From Chryseomonas sp014190935 (GTDB lineage: Bacteria; Pseudomonadota; Gammaproteobacteria; Pseudomonadales; Pseudomonadaceae), in contig NZ_JACHVV010000001.1 in the NCBI RefSeq assembly GCF_014190935.1, forward strand, positions 744,001 through 808,000: a DNA stretch of 64,000 nt, read 5' to 3'. Each line of letters starts with the position of its first letter. The first letter of the stretch is position 1. Under the pieces are notes generated by a model. It did not search any database, was not told the DNA's origin, and was given only the letters and a program-made list of their open reading frames with translations. Below are positions 51,874 to 60,416 of this stretch, one piece after another. Both the position numbers and the translations under genes were made by a program.

Positions 51874-53835
51874 TCAAGCCACCCGGAAGCGACCCACCAG
51901 CGCCTGCTGCTGTTCGGCGAGGCGCGCCAGTTCGCGACTGGTGACGGCGGTCTGCTCGGCGCCGGCGCTAACCTGGATCACCAGGTCGTTGATGTCGTTG
52001 ACGTTGCGACTGATCTCTTCGGCGACCTGACTCTGCTGCTCGGCGGCCGAGGCCACCTGGATGTTGCGGTCGTTGATCAGGGTCACCCCCTCGGCGATCT
52101 CGCCCAGCAGCTCGCCGGCGCGAACCACGTTGCTGGCGCCGGTCTGCACCTGGCTCAGGGTTTCCTGCATGGCCTGGGTGGCACGATCGGAGCCGTTCTG
52201 CAGATTATTGATCATCTGCTGGATGCTGCCGGTGGATTGCTGGGTCTTCTGTGCCAGGGAGCGTACTTCGTCGGCCACCACGGCGAAGCCACGCCCGGCT
52301 TCACCGGCGCGGGCGGCTTCGATGGCGGCGTTGAGGGCCAGCAGGTTGGTCTGCTCGGCGATGCCGCGGATCACGTCCAGTACCGAGGAGATGGCGTCGC
52401 TCTCGTGCTTGAGTTCGGCGATGATCTCCGAGGTCCGTTCGGCCTGCACCGACAGCCCCTGTACCAGGCCGATGGTGGCCTGCAATTCGCGACGACCCTG
52501 GCTGGTGTTGCCCTCGACCTGGCGCGAGCCTTCGGCGGCTTCGGTGGTGCTGCGGGCGACGTCCTTGACGGTGGCGCTCATCTCGGCGATGGCGGTGGCG
52601 ACCTGATCGGTGCCCAGGCGCTGCTGGGCGACGTTCTGGCTGGTCTGGAGGGCGACGGCCGAGGCCTCCTCGGCGGCGGTGGCGACCTGCACGGTGGCCG
52701 CGCCGATCTCCTGGATCACCTGGCCCAGCTCCTGGCTCATCAGGTTGAGGTTGCCGGTGATGGCGCCGAACTCGTCCTTGCCCTGATAGGCGCAGCGCGC
52801 GGTGAGGTCGCGGGTGGCGAGGCGGGTGAGGGTCGCGTTGACCTGTTCCACCGCCTGCTTGATGTTGCGGATGATCACCCAGGCCAGGGCCGAGACGGCC
52901 ACCAGCACCAGCAGCACCAGGCCGAGGGTGATCCAGAGGTCGCGACTGGCCTTGGCGCGGGCCTGCTCGGCCTGGGCGCCAACGCTGGCGCCCAGATCCG
53001 CCTCGACTTTGCCCATCAGGTCGATGCGCTGGGTGGCCAGGTTGAACCAGTCTTCCGGCTTGACGCCCAGGGCGTCGCCCAGGGGGACGGTAAAGGCCAG
53101 TTGCTGCAGGCGGCTGACTTCTTGGGCGCTGGGTTGCTTGAAGGTGTCGTCGAGCTGGCGGATGAAGTCGGGCGTGGCTTTGCGCTCGAAGGCGTCGGCA
53201 TAGGCGGAGAATTCACCCAGGTTGCGGGCGAAGCGCGACAGCAGGCTGGCGTCGAAGCGATTCTGGTTGAAGGCCAGGCCCAGCAGGACGCGCTCGCGGC
53301 CGGCGCGCTCCTTCATCTCGACGAACAGATTGAGGGCGCCCAGGGCGCGCAGGATGGCCGGATCGTCGACCCCGGCTTCCAGCGAATGGGTGTAGCCGAT
53401 CAATGTCTTGATCAAATCGGTGTAGGCCGCACCGGACTGGGTGCTGTTGAGCGCCAGGCCGTCGACGCTGGTGCGCAGATCGGTCAGGCCGTCCAGGGCG
53501 CGCAGCAGGCTCTGGAGAGCGGCGTCGCTACCGCTGGCCAGGGCCTTGAGCGCGCCATGAGCCTGGTCGCTGTCCTGGCGGAAGGTCTTGAGCTTGTCCT
53601 GCATGGACTTGCCGCCGCTGCCCAGGAAGACGCCGCTGGCGCCGCGTTCGCGCTGCAGGCTGGTGACCACGGCGCTGATGCGCTGGGCCGTGGCACTGGC
53701 GGTCACGGTGTGCTCCATGTCCTTGAAGGTTTCGTAGCGATCGGCGGTGTAGAGGCCCGAGATCACCAGGAATCCAGCCAGCGGCAGGAGCAGGATCAGC
53801 AGGAGCTTGGTACTTAGGGGGGCATTCCTGAGCAT
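51874..53835 (-). CDS. Methyl-accepting chemotaxis protein with NIT sensor domain
   Basis: A 653-residue chemoreceptor. A first membrane helix lies at about residues 10-30, then a periplasmic nitrate/nitrite-sensing (NIT) type domain begins with VTSLQRERGASGVFLGSGGK. The second helix is at about 305-325, followed by HAMP and a signalling domain with the conserved hairpin EQTNLLALNAAIEAARAGE. No C-terminal pentapeptide for CheR tethering is seen (ends VGRFRVA). The start MLRNAPLSTKLLL at 53835 was preferred over one 21 codons upstream. It lies downstream of the cytochrome bd operon, past a hairpin; a role in nitrate or energy taxis is inferred from the domain. Confidence 0.9.
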   Translation of the reverse strand: MLRNAPLSTKLLLILLLPLAGFLVISGLYTADRYETFKDMEHTVTASATAQRISAVVTSLQRERGASGVFLGSGGKSMQDKLKTFRQDSDQAHGALKALASGSDAALQSLLRALDGLTDLRTSVDGLALNSTQSGAAYTDLIKTLIGYTHSLEAGVDDPAILRALGALNLFVEMKERAGRERVLLGLAFNQNRFDASLLSRFARNLGEFSAYADAFERKATPDFIRQLDDTFKQPSAQEVSRLQQLAFTVPLGDALGVKPEDWFNLATQRIDLMGKVEADLGASVGAQAEQARAKASRDLWITLGLVLLVLVAVSALAWVIIRNIKQAVEQVNATLTRLATRDLTARCAYQGKDEFGAITGNLNLMSQELGQVIQEIGAATVQVATAAEEASAVALQTSQNVAQQRLGTDQVATAIAEMSATVKDVARSTTEAAEGSRQVEGNTSQGRRELQATIGLVQGLSVQAERTSEIIAELKHESDAISSVLDVIRGIAEQTNLLALNAAIEAARAGEAGRGFAVVADEVRSLAQKTQQSTGSIQQMINNLQNGSDRATQAMQETLSQVQTGASNVVRAGELLGEIAEGVTLINDRNIQVASAAEQQSQVAEEISRNVNDINDLVIQVSAGAEQTAVTSRELARLAEQQQALVGRFRVA

Positions 53836-54013
53836 CGTGGCATTCTCTGAGGCGTTCAGCGGGTACGTCGGCGGCAAGGGGGAAGCCGGCGCGGGCAAGA
53901 TCGATTCCGGTTATGTCGGCACCCGCGGACGAACCTTGATAGTCAGGTTATTCATCGGCGTGAGTGGCGCGGCGCGCGGCACGCGGCCAGGCGGTACGCC
54001 GGGTGAGGAGCGC

Positions 54014-54036
54014 AGCGCCCGGGGAGGCCGGGCGCT
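54014..54036 (-). terminator. Hairpin after the cyd operon
   Basis: AGCGCCCGG (54014-54022) pairs perfectly with CCGGGCGCT (54028-54036), 5-base loop, 15 bases after the ybgE stop. No T run follows, so it is terminator-like by position only. Confidence 0.5.
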
Positions 54037-54051
54037 ATGGTCAGACGTCAA

Positions 54052-54360
54052 TCAACCCAGGTGCGCCTTGACGAGCAGGGCGTAGCCGAGCACCAGCAGC
54101 GGCCAGCCCAGCACCGGGCCGAACACCAGGCGCCAGAGCCACAGGCGCGGCACGAAGCCGACGCCATGCACCAGTCCGGCGGAGACGCCCAGCATGACCG
54201 CCATCAGCAGCGGATGGCTGTAGTGGCCGCTGGCGTCGAGCATCAGCCCCGGATGGATCAGCAGCAGCAGGGCCAGGGGCGCTGCGAGCAGCAGCGACAG
54301 CGTGCGCCCCAGCGGATGGACGCGGGGCAGGACTTCAGCATTCGGCATCGTCATGGACAT
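54052..54360 (-). CDS. ybgE: Cyd operon protein YbgE
   Basis: A 102-residue membrane protein with three predicted helices. The AGLVHGVGFVPRLWLWRLVF segment matches the conserved VHGVGF motif of E. coli YbgE, which is encoded with cydABX. Its function in cytochrome bd assembly or regulation is not settled. Possible ATG starts are at 54360, 54354 and 54348; 54360 is taken because GGGAG precedes it. Whichever is used, the start lies inside cydX, overlapping by 14-26 bp. Confidence 0.85.
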   Translation of the reverse strand: MSMTMPNAEVLPRVHPLGRTLSLLLAAPLALLLLIHPGLMLDASGHYSHPLLMAVMLGVSAGLVHGVGFVPRLWLWRLVFGPVLGWPLLVLGYALLVKAHLG

Positions 54361-54451
54361 CCAGCTCCCGGGTGCTTTCCAGCCAGAGGGCGTTGATGAT
54401 GCCGAAGCTGGCGGCGAGCAGGACGCCGAGGATCCAGGTGAAGTACCACAT
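54335..54451 (-). CDS. cydX: Cytochrome bd oxidase small subunit CydX
   Basis: A 38-residue single-helix protein (MWYFTWILGVLLAASFGIIN) very similar to E. coli CydX, which stabilises the haem-containing core of cytochrome bd. It follows cydB by 25 bp and overlaps ybgE. The start was set at MWYFTWILG (54451), behind AAGGAG; the frame upstream is unrelated. Confidence 0.95.
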   Translation of the reverse strand: MWYFTWILGVLLAASFGIINALWLESTRELDVHDDAEC

Positions 54452-54476
54452 GGCAGGTCTCCTTGAGAGGGGCCGA

Positions 54477-55616
54477 TCAGTAGAGGCCGTGGGGATTGGC
54501 GTCGATGAAGCGGTCATCGACCTTGCCCCACATCCGGGCGTAGCTCCACAGGGTGTAGGCGAGGATCAGCGGCACGAAGAGCGCCGCGGCGACGAACATG
54601 ATGCCCAGGGTCTTGTGGCTGGAGACGGCGTCCCAGACGGTCAGGCTGGAGGCCGGGTCCAGGCTCGACGGCAGCACGAAGGGAAACAGTGCGCAGCCGG
54701 CGGTGGCGAGGGTGCCGACGATGGCCAGGGCCGTGCCGGTAAAGGCCAGACCCGCCTGCCGCCAGCTGCTGCCCAGCAGCGCCAAAACGCTGCCGAGCAC
54801 CGCCACGACCGGGGCGATCAGGGTCAGCGGCTGCTGGTGGTAGTTGGCCAGCCAGCCCGGATTGCCCGCGGTCACCACCTTGTGCAGCGGATTCAGGGCA
54901 CTGCCCGGATCGCCCTGGCTGATCAGCACATAGCCGTCGAAGCCATAGGCCAGCCAGACGCCGGCCAGGCCGAAGGTGACGAGATGGAGCAGGGCGCACA
55001 GACCGGTGGCGCGACGGGCACGCTCGCCCAGCGCCTGATGGGTGCGCAGCATCAGCCAGCTGCCGCCGTGGGCGCAGAGCATGGCCAGGCTGACCAGCCC
55101 GCAGAGCAGCGCGAAGGGGTTGAGCAGGGCGAAGAAGCTGCCGTGGTAGCTGGATCTCAGGGTGTCGTCGAGCTGGAAGGGCAGGCCCTGGAAGAGGTTG
55201 CCGAAGGCCACGCCGAACACCAGCGCCGGGACCAGGCTGCCGGTGAACAGACCCCAGTCCCAGGCGCTGCGCCAGCGGGTGTTGTCCAGCTTGCTGCGGT
55301 AGTCGAAGCCCACCGGGCGCAGGAACAGGGCGAAGAGCACCAGCAGCAGGGCCCAGTAGAGACCGGAGAAGGCGGTGGCATAGACCATCGGCCAGGCGGC
55401 GAAGAGGGCGCCACCGGCGGTGATGAACCAGACCTGGTTGCCGTCCCAGTGCGGGGCGATGCTGTTGATGGCGGCGCGGCGTTCCTTGTCGGTCTTGCCG
55501 ATCAGGGGCATCAGGATCATGGCGCCCATGTCGAATCCGTCGGTAAGGGCGAAGCCAATCAGCAGCACGCCGATCAGCACCCACCAGGTGAGCTTGAGGA
55601 CTTCATAGTCGAACAT
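54477..55616 (-). CDS. cydB: Cytochrome bd ubiquinol oxidase subunit II
   Basis: CydB (379 aa) has about eight membrane helices and pairs with CydA. Typical features are MFDYEVLKLTWWVLIGVLLI, GFDMGAMILMPLIGKTDKER and NQVWFITAGGALFAAWPMVY. The start at 55616 is 10 bp after cydA, preceded by GGAGAC; an upstream frame lies in cydA. Confidence 0.97.
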   Translation of the reverse strand: MFDYEVLKLTWWVLIGVLLIGFALTDGFDMGAMILMPLIGKTDKERRAAINSIAPHWDGNQVWFITAGGALFAAWPMVYATAFSGLYWALLLVLFALFLRPVGFDYRSKLDNTRWRSAWDWGLFTGSLVPALVFGVAFGNLFQGLPFQLDDTLRSSYHGSFFALLNPFALLCGLVSLAMLCAHGGSWLMLRTHQALGERARRATGLCALLHLVTFGLAGVWLAYGFDGYVLISQGDPGSALNPLHKVVTAGNPGWLANYHQQPLTLIAPVVAVLGSVLALLGSSWRQAGLAFTGTALAIVGTLATAGCALFPFVLPSSLDPASSLTVWDAVSSHKTLGIMFVAAALFVPLILAYTLWSYARMWGKVDDRFIDANPHGLY

Positions 55617-55626
55617 GGCGGTCTCC

Positions 55627-57240
55627 TCAGACGTTGGCCGGGGCAGCGGGCCTGGCCACGGCGGCCTGGCGCAGGGCGTCGCCGACCTGGGCGGCGCGTT
55701 CATGGAAGTAGCGGCCGGTATGCAGGCTGCTCGGGCCGAGGCGGGCGAAGCGGATCATCAGGTACAGCTCCACGATCAGCAGCAGGGTGTAGAAGGTCAC
55801 CAGGGCGCCGATGGAGCCGAGGAGGTCGCCCGCAGCCAGGGTCGAGGCCGACAGGTGGGTGGGCAGGACCTCGCTGATGGTCCAGGGCTGGCGACCGTGC
55901 TCGGCGACCCACCAGCCGGTCTGGGTGGCGATCCAGGGCAGCGGCAGGCTCAGCAGCGCCCACTTCAGCAACCAGGGTTTCCTGAGTTCGTTGCGGCGGG
56001 TCGAGGCCCAGAAGGCGCAGACGAACAGCGCCAGCATCAGCACGCCGGAGGCGACCATGATGCGGAAGGTCCAGAACAGGCTGGCGACGCCGGGAATGGT
56101 GTCCCGCGCGGCCTGGCGGACCTGCTCGGGGGTGGCCGTGGCGGGATCGTTGACGTACTTCTTCAGCAGCAGGCCATAGCCCAGGTCCTGCTTGTGGGCG
56201 TCGAAGGCGGCGCGGGTGGCGGCGGAATCGTCGCCGGCGCGCAGGCGTTCGAGCAGGGCATAGGCCTGGGCACCATTGCGGACGCGGGCCTCGTACTGGC
56301 TGACCAGGTCCCTGATGCCGGTGACCGGCTCGCTGGTGGAGCGGGTGGCGATCAGCCCCATCAGGTAGGGGATCTTCACCGCGTAGTCGGTGCGCATCTC
56401 CTGCTGGTTGGGAATGCCGAACAGGGTGAAGGAGGCTGGCGCTGCTTCGGTGTCCCATTCGGCTTCGATGGCGGCCAGCTTGACCTTCTGCACCTCGCCG
56501 ACGCGATAGCCGGATTCGTCGCCCAGCACGATCACCGAGACCACCGCGGCCATGCCGAAGGCGGCGGCCACAGCGAAGGAACGCCGGGCGAAGCCGATGT
56601 CGCGGCCCTTGAGCAGGTAGTAGCTGGAGATCGCCAGCACGAAGATGGCGCCGGTGACGTAACCCGAGGCCACGGTGTGGACGAACTTCACCTGGGCCAC
56701 GGGATTGAGCAGCAGGGCGCCGAAGTCGACCAGCTCCATGCGCATGGTCACGTAGTTGAATTCGGCGCCGACCGGATTCTGCATCCAGCCGTTGGCCACC
56801 AGGATCCACAGCGCGGAAAGATTCGAGCCCAGGGCTACCAGCCAGGTCACCAGCAGGTGCTGACCTCTCGACAGCCGCTCCCAGCCAAAGAAGAACAGCC
56901 CGATCAGCGTCGATTCGAGGAAGAAGGCCATCAGGCCCTCGATGGCCAGGGGCGCGCCGAAGATGTCGCCGACATAGTGGGAGTAGTAGGCCCAGTTGGT
57001 GCCGAACTGGAACTCCATGGTCAGGCCGGTGGTGACGCCCAGGGCGAAGTTGATGCCGAACAGCTTGCCCCAGAACTGGGTCATGTCCTTGTAGACCTGT
57101 TTGCCGGTCATCACATAGACCGACTCCATGATCCCCAGGATCACCACCAGCCCCAGGGTCAGGGGCACGAAGATGAAGTGATACAGCGCGGTCATGCCGA
57201 ATTGCAGGCGTGACAGGTCCACGACGGATTCCGAGATCAT
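55627..57240 (-). CDS. cydA: Cytochrome bd ubiquinol oxidase subunit I
   Basis: CydA (537 aa) holds haems b558, b595 and d and reduces oxygen to water using quinol. Segments LSRLQFGMTALYHFIFVPLT (His ligand), MEFQFGTNWAYYSHYVGDIF, and the long Q-loop GWWVAEHGRQPWTISEVLPT mark it as a true CydA rather than the cyanide-insensitive CioA form. It is the high-oxygen-affinity, electrogenic but non-pumping oxidase, and begins 33 bp after cydP. Confidence 0.97.
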   Translation of the reverse strand: MISESVVDLSRLQFGMTALYHFIFVPLTLGLVVILGIMESVYVMTGKQVYKDMTQFWGKLFGINFALGVTTGLTMEFQFGTNWAYYSHYVGDIFGAPLAIEGLMAFFLESTLIGLFFFGWERLSRGQHLLVTWLVALGSNLSALWILVANGWMQNPVGAEFNYVTMRMELVDFGALLLNPVAQVKFVHTVASGYVTGAIFVLAISSYYLLKGRDIGFARRSFAVAAAFGMAAVVSVIVLGDESGYRVGEVQKVKLAAIEAEWDTEAAPASFTLFGIPNQQEMRTDYAVKIPYLMGLIATRSTSEPVTGIRDLVSQYEARVRNGAQAYALLERLRAGDDSAATRAAFDAHKQDLGYGLLLKKYVNDPATATPEQVRQAARDTIPGVASLFWTFRIMVASGVLMLALFVCAFWASTRRNELRKPWLLKWALLSLPLPWIATQTGWWVAEHGRQPWTISEVLPTHLSASTLAAGDLLGSIGALVTFYTLLLIVELYLMIRFARLGPSSLHTGRYFHERAAQVGDALRQAAVARPAAPANV

Positions 57241-57273
57241 CCCGGCAATCTCCTCAGAAGGGGGGTAGGGGTG

Positions 57274-57417
57274 CTAGTCCAGCAGGTGGGCGCTGACCGC
57301 CTGGGAGGCGTCGGGCGGCACCGTGGGGGCGCTGAACCAGAGGCTCTTGATCACCATCAGTAGCGCCAGCTTGATCAGCAGGATGACCAGCAGTTCTTTG
57401 ACCAGGCGTCCGTTCAT
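57274..57417 (-). CDS. cydP: Cytochrome oxidase small subunit CydP
   Basis: A 47-residue single-helix protein (MNGRLVKELLVILLIKLALL) that heads the cyd operon. It matches the small CydP proteins found beside cydA in pseudomonads; the role is presumed to be a cytochrome bd accessory subunit. The start at 57417 is set by homology; a longer frame upstream reads 26 unrelated residues. It is 33 bp before cydA. Confidence 0.85.
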   Translation of the reverse strand: MNGRLVKELLVILLIKLALLMVIKSLWFSAPTVPPDASQAVSAHLLD

Positions 57418-57497
57418 GGCGACCTCGCGAGCCGTGGCGCCCCTCCAGGACGGAGTGGCGGCTGCATGCAGGATGCGCCTGCTGGCCCTGGGCAAAA

Positions 57498-57511
57498 CTG
57501 ATCCAGGTCAA
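57498..57511 (-). promoter_or_regulatory. ANR/FNR-like box upstream of cydP
   Basis: On the minus strand TTGAC-CTGG-ATCAG matches the ANR/FNR consensus TTGAT-N4-ATCAA at 8 of 10 fixed positions. It is centred 87 bp before the cydP ATG, a plausible distance for oxygen-dependent activation of cytochrome bd. Confidence 0.6.
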
Positions 57512-57550
57512 TTGGCCAGTGGCCATCGCCTGGGGCAGGTTGTCGCAGTC

Positions 57551-57590
57551 GTTCAGCCGGGGTTCAGAGGGGTTAAGACAGCGTTAAGAC
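57551..57590 (+). promoter_or_regulatory. Four phased direct repeats (GTTCAG x2, GTTAAG x2)
   Basis: GTTCAG at 57551-57556 and 57562-57567, then GTTAAG at 57572-57577 and 57583-57588, spaced 11, 10 and 11 bp. Such tandem half-sites one helical turn apart are typical of OmpR-family response regulators; GTTCAG-N5-GTTCAG matches the P. aeruginosa PhoP box as I remember it. They lie 88-127 bp upstream of the small secreted protein. Confidence 0.7.
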
Positions 57591-57677
57591 GCCTGGGCGC
57601 AAGGTGGAACCGTGACTGACGCCGGACCGCTTTCCGCGGCGACGCCAGCCCCCGTGTTCAAGACAGGAGGCTCCACC

Positions 57678-57938
57678 ATGAACGTCTTCAACAAGATGGC
57701 CGCTCTCGCCCTGCTCAGCACCGCCAGCTACACCGCCATGGCCGCCGAGATCAACGAAAGACGCGCCCAGGCCGCGCCGCAGCCGGCCGTCGCCGAAGCG
57801 GACGTCAGCCGCAGCCAGAACGTGACCCCTGCAGGCTGGGACCAGGTGCTCGATCCCCATGCCTATGGCCAGGTCTCGGTGCGCTATCAGGCGCAGCCCG
57901 TGGATCCGGCGCTGTTGCGGGGCGTGACGTTCGGCTAG
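57678..57938 (+). CDS. Small exported protein, 86 aa
   Basis: An 86-residue protein with a signal peptide (MNVFNKMAALALLSTASYTA, cleavage near MAA-EI) and a short polar, Gln/Ala-rich mature part with no recognised domain. The ATG follows AGGAGG. It is divergent from the cyd operon and preceded by four phased direct repeats, suggesting two-component control. Function unknown. Confidence 0.75.
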   Translation: MNVFNKMAALALLSTASYTAMAAEINERRAQAAPQPAVAEADVSRSQNVTPAGWDQVLDPHAYGQVSVRYQAQPVDPALLRGVTFG

Positions 57939-58009
57939 CGGCGGGGCGGCGCCTGCGGCGGGTCCGCATGCTATGTTGAACCCCTCGAGACGTGCGTAGG
58001 GGAACACAG

Positions 58010-59011
58010 ATGCAGACGGTCGCAGCCGGAGAAGCGGGACTCAAGCCGCTACGCTGGGAGGCGCATGCCTGCCTGCCGCTGGTGCCGGGGCAGGACATGT
58101 CCGGCTTGAGTCGCTATCGCGCGGCCGGCTTTCATCACGTGTCGATCAATGTCGGCATGGACATGACGCCTTTCGCGACGGTACTGCAGACCCTCGCCGG
58201 CTTCCGCGCCTGGCTGGCCCGGCACGACGCGCACTTCTGTCTGGTCGGCGCGGTGGCCGACCTGCAGCGGGCGCGCGAGCAAGGCAAGCTGGCCGTGTCC
58301 TTCGATCTCGAAGGCTCGACCATGCTGCTCGACGACCCGGCGATGGTGGGGCTCTATGCCTCCCTCGGGGTACGCCAGATGCTGCTCGCCTACAACCGCG
58401 ACAACGCCTGCGCCGGGGGTTGCCATGGCGCGGGCGGCGGTCTGACGGCGCTGGGTCGCGAGGTGGTGGCCGCCGGCAATGCGGCGGGCATCACCCTCGA
58501 CTGTGCCCACGCGAGCGAGCGTGCCAGCCTGGAGATCATGGCGGTGTCGACGCGGCCGGTGGTCTTTTCCCACACCAATATCAAGGCGCTCCACGAGCAT
58601 CCCCGGACGATCAGCGATCGGCAGATCCGCGCCTGTGCCGACCAGGATGGGGTGATCGGCCTGACCGGGCTAGGCATCTTTCTCGGCGATCCCGCGGCTT
58701 CGGTGGCCAGCTATGTCCGCCAGATCGACTACCTGGCGGAGCGCGTCGGGACCCGGCATATCGGCATCGGGCTGGATACCGAGCTGTGCCCGGCCGACCA
58801 TGACCTGCCCGCTGGCGTCGACGCTGAAGACTGGTGGCCCGCACGCCACTATGGACAGCCGCACGGCCATACCCAGCTGCAACCCGAGGCACTACCTGAA
58901 CTGATACGCCAGCTGGAGGGGCAGGGCTACACCGCCGCTGACATCGACGCCATTCTGGGCGGGAATTTCCTGCGCATCGCGAGCCAGACCTGGCCGTCTG
59001 CGGCTGCCTGA
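58010..59011 (+). CDS. M19 (renal dipeptidase-like) family protein
   Basis: A 333-residue cytoplasmic (no signal peptide) M19-type amidohydrolase. The family's metal ligands are visible in part: FDLEGSTML (bridging Glu), LDCAHAS and VFSHTNIKA (His ligands). The N-terminal HxD is WEAHACLPL here, so the Asp ligand is Cys. It may be a divergent dipeptidase or a non-peptidase. The ATG at 58010 has GGGGAA upstream; a GTG six codons earlier was rejected. Confidence 0.8.
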   Translation: MQTVAAGEAGLKPLRWEAHACLPLVPGQDMSGLSRYRAAGFHHVSINVGMDMTPFATVLQTLAGFRAWLARHDAHFCLVGAVADLQRAREQGKLAVSFDLEGSTMLLDDPAMVGLYASLGVRQMLLAYNRDNACAGGCHGAGGGLTALGREVVAAGNAAGITLDCAHASERASLEIMAVSTRPVVFSHTNIKALHEHPRTISDRQIRACADQDGVIGLTGLGIFLGDPAASVASYVRQIDYLAERVGTRHIGIGLDTELCPADHDLPAGVDAEDWWPARHYGQPHGHTQLQPEALPELIRQLEGQGYTAADIDAILGGNFLRIASQTWPSAAA

Positions 59012-59038
59012 GTCCAGACGCTAGGCGCGGTCTCCGGC

Positions 59039-60226
59039 CTAGACGTACTGCGCCGCCGCATAACCGGAGGCCCAGGCCCACTGGAAGTTGAAGCCGCCCA
59101 GGTGGCCGGTGACGTCCAGCACCTCGCCGATGAAGTACAGGCCAGGTGACTTGAGCGACTCCAGGGTCTTGGACGAGACCTCGCGGGTGTCGACGCCACC
59201 CAGGGTGACCTCGGCCGTTCGATAGCCTTCGGTGCCCGCAGGAACCAGTTGCCAGTCGTGCAGGCGCGCGGCGATGGCCTGGAGTTCGTCGGGGGTGTAT
59301 TGCTTCAGCGGTTTTGAGTGGAACCAGCTGTCGGCGAGCAGGGTGGCCATCTTCTTGGTGAACAGCTCGCCCAGCAGCGTCTTGAGCTCGCTGTTGGGGC
59401 GCGCCTGGCGCTGCTCGGCGAGCAACTGGGCGAGGTCGAGGTGCGGCAGCAGGTCGATGCTGAGACTGTCGCCGGGTTGCCAGTAGGAAGAGATCTGCAG
59501 GATCGCCGGACCGCTGAGGCCGCGGTGGGTGAACAGCAGATTCTCGACGAAGCTCTGGCCGTTGCAGCTGATCCGGCAGTCTTCCACCGCCGTGCCGGAC
59601 AGGGCGCTGCAAAATTCCTTGAGCTGCGGATCGGTGATCGTGAAGGGCACCAGACCGGCGCGGGTCGGCAGTAGCTGATGGCCGAACTGGCGGGCGACCT
59701 GATAGCCGAAGCCGGTGGCGCCCAGGGTCGGGATGGACAGGCCGCCGGTGGCGATCACCAGGGATTCGCCACGCACCGGGCCCAGGCTGGTCTGCAGCTG
59801 ATAACCGCCCGGGTCGAGGCGGGCGATCTCCTGCACCGAGGTCTCCAGGCGGATGTCGACGCCGCCGCGCTCGCACTCGTCCAGCAGCAGGGTGAGGATG
59901 TCACTGGCCTTGTTGTCGCAGAACAGCTGGCCGAGCTTCTTCTCGTGGTAGGGCACGCCATGCTTGGCCACCAGGGCGATGAAGTCCCACTGGGTATAGC
60001 GGGCCAGGGCCGATTTGCAGAAATGCGCGTTCTGCGAGAGGAAATTGGCAGGCTCGCAATAGACGTTGGTGAAGTTGCAGCGGCCGCCGCCGGACATGAG
60101 GATCTTCTTGCCGGCCTTGTTGGCGTGGTCGAGGACCAGGACCCGGCGCCCGCGCGTGGCGGCGCTCAGGGCGCACATCAAACCGGCCGCGCCGGCACCG
60201 ATGATGATGACCTGGGTCTCGAACAC
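59039..60226 (-). CDS. FAD-dependent oxidoreductase, HI0933/YhiN family
   Basis: A 395-residue flavoprotein of the HI0933 (YhiN) family, members of which are otherwise uncharacterised. The N-terminal FAD motif is VIIIGAGAAGLMCALSA, followed by KKILMSGGGRCNFTN, diagnostic of the family, and GLSIPTLGATGFGYQVARQF. The C-terminal part has the GGFNFQWAWASGYAAA FAD-contact segment. The start is GTG (complement 60224-60226) after AAGGAG. It converges with the dipeptidase gene. Confidence 0.9.
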   Translation of the reverse strand: MFETQVIIIGAGAAGLMCALSAATRGRRVLVLDHANKAGKKILMSGGGRCNFTNVYCEPANFLSQNAHFCKSALARYTQWDFIALVAKHGVPYHEKKLGQLFCDNKASDILTLLLDECERGGVDIRLETSVQEIARLDPGGYQLQTSLGPVRGESLVIATGGLSIPTLGATGFGYQVARQFGHQLLPTRAGLVPFTITDPQLKEFCSALSGTAVEDCRISCNGQSFVENLLFTHRGLSGPAILQISSYWQPGDSLSIDLLPHLDLAQLLAEQRQARPNSELKTLLGELFTKKMATLLADSWFHSKPLKQYTPDELQAIAARLHDWQLVPAGTEGYRTAEVTLGGVDTREVSSKTLESLKSPGLYFIGEVLDVTGHLGGFNFQWAWASGYAAAQYV

Positions 60227-60416
60227 TGTGACTCCTTACCGATAGACAGAGGGCCACTGGCCCGCGGCGGCGCATGTTACCCGATCGTCAGGGCCGGGTG
60301 GGGGGCCGCTGTCGGCGCGCTCCGGCACTCCGTCGCGCCCAGGTCTTCTCAGGCATGGCGCTCTGCCAGCGGCGGTCGCGGCCGGCGCGCAGCTTAGAAG
60401 GTCAGCCAGCCACGCG

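Noticed and set aside
51868..53817. A 649-residue plus-strand frame
   Set aside because: Antisense to the complete chemoreceptor gene; no domain was recognised.
54052..57417. Cyanide-insensitive oxidase (cioAB)
   Set aside because: CydA has the long Q-loop and the operon carries cydX, cydP and ybgE, so it is a canonical bd-type operon.
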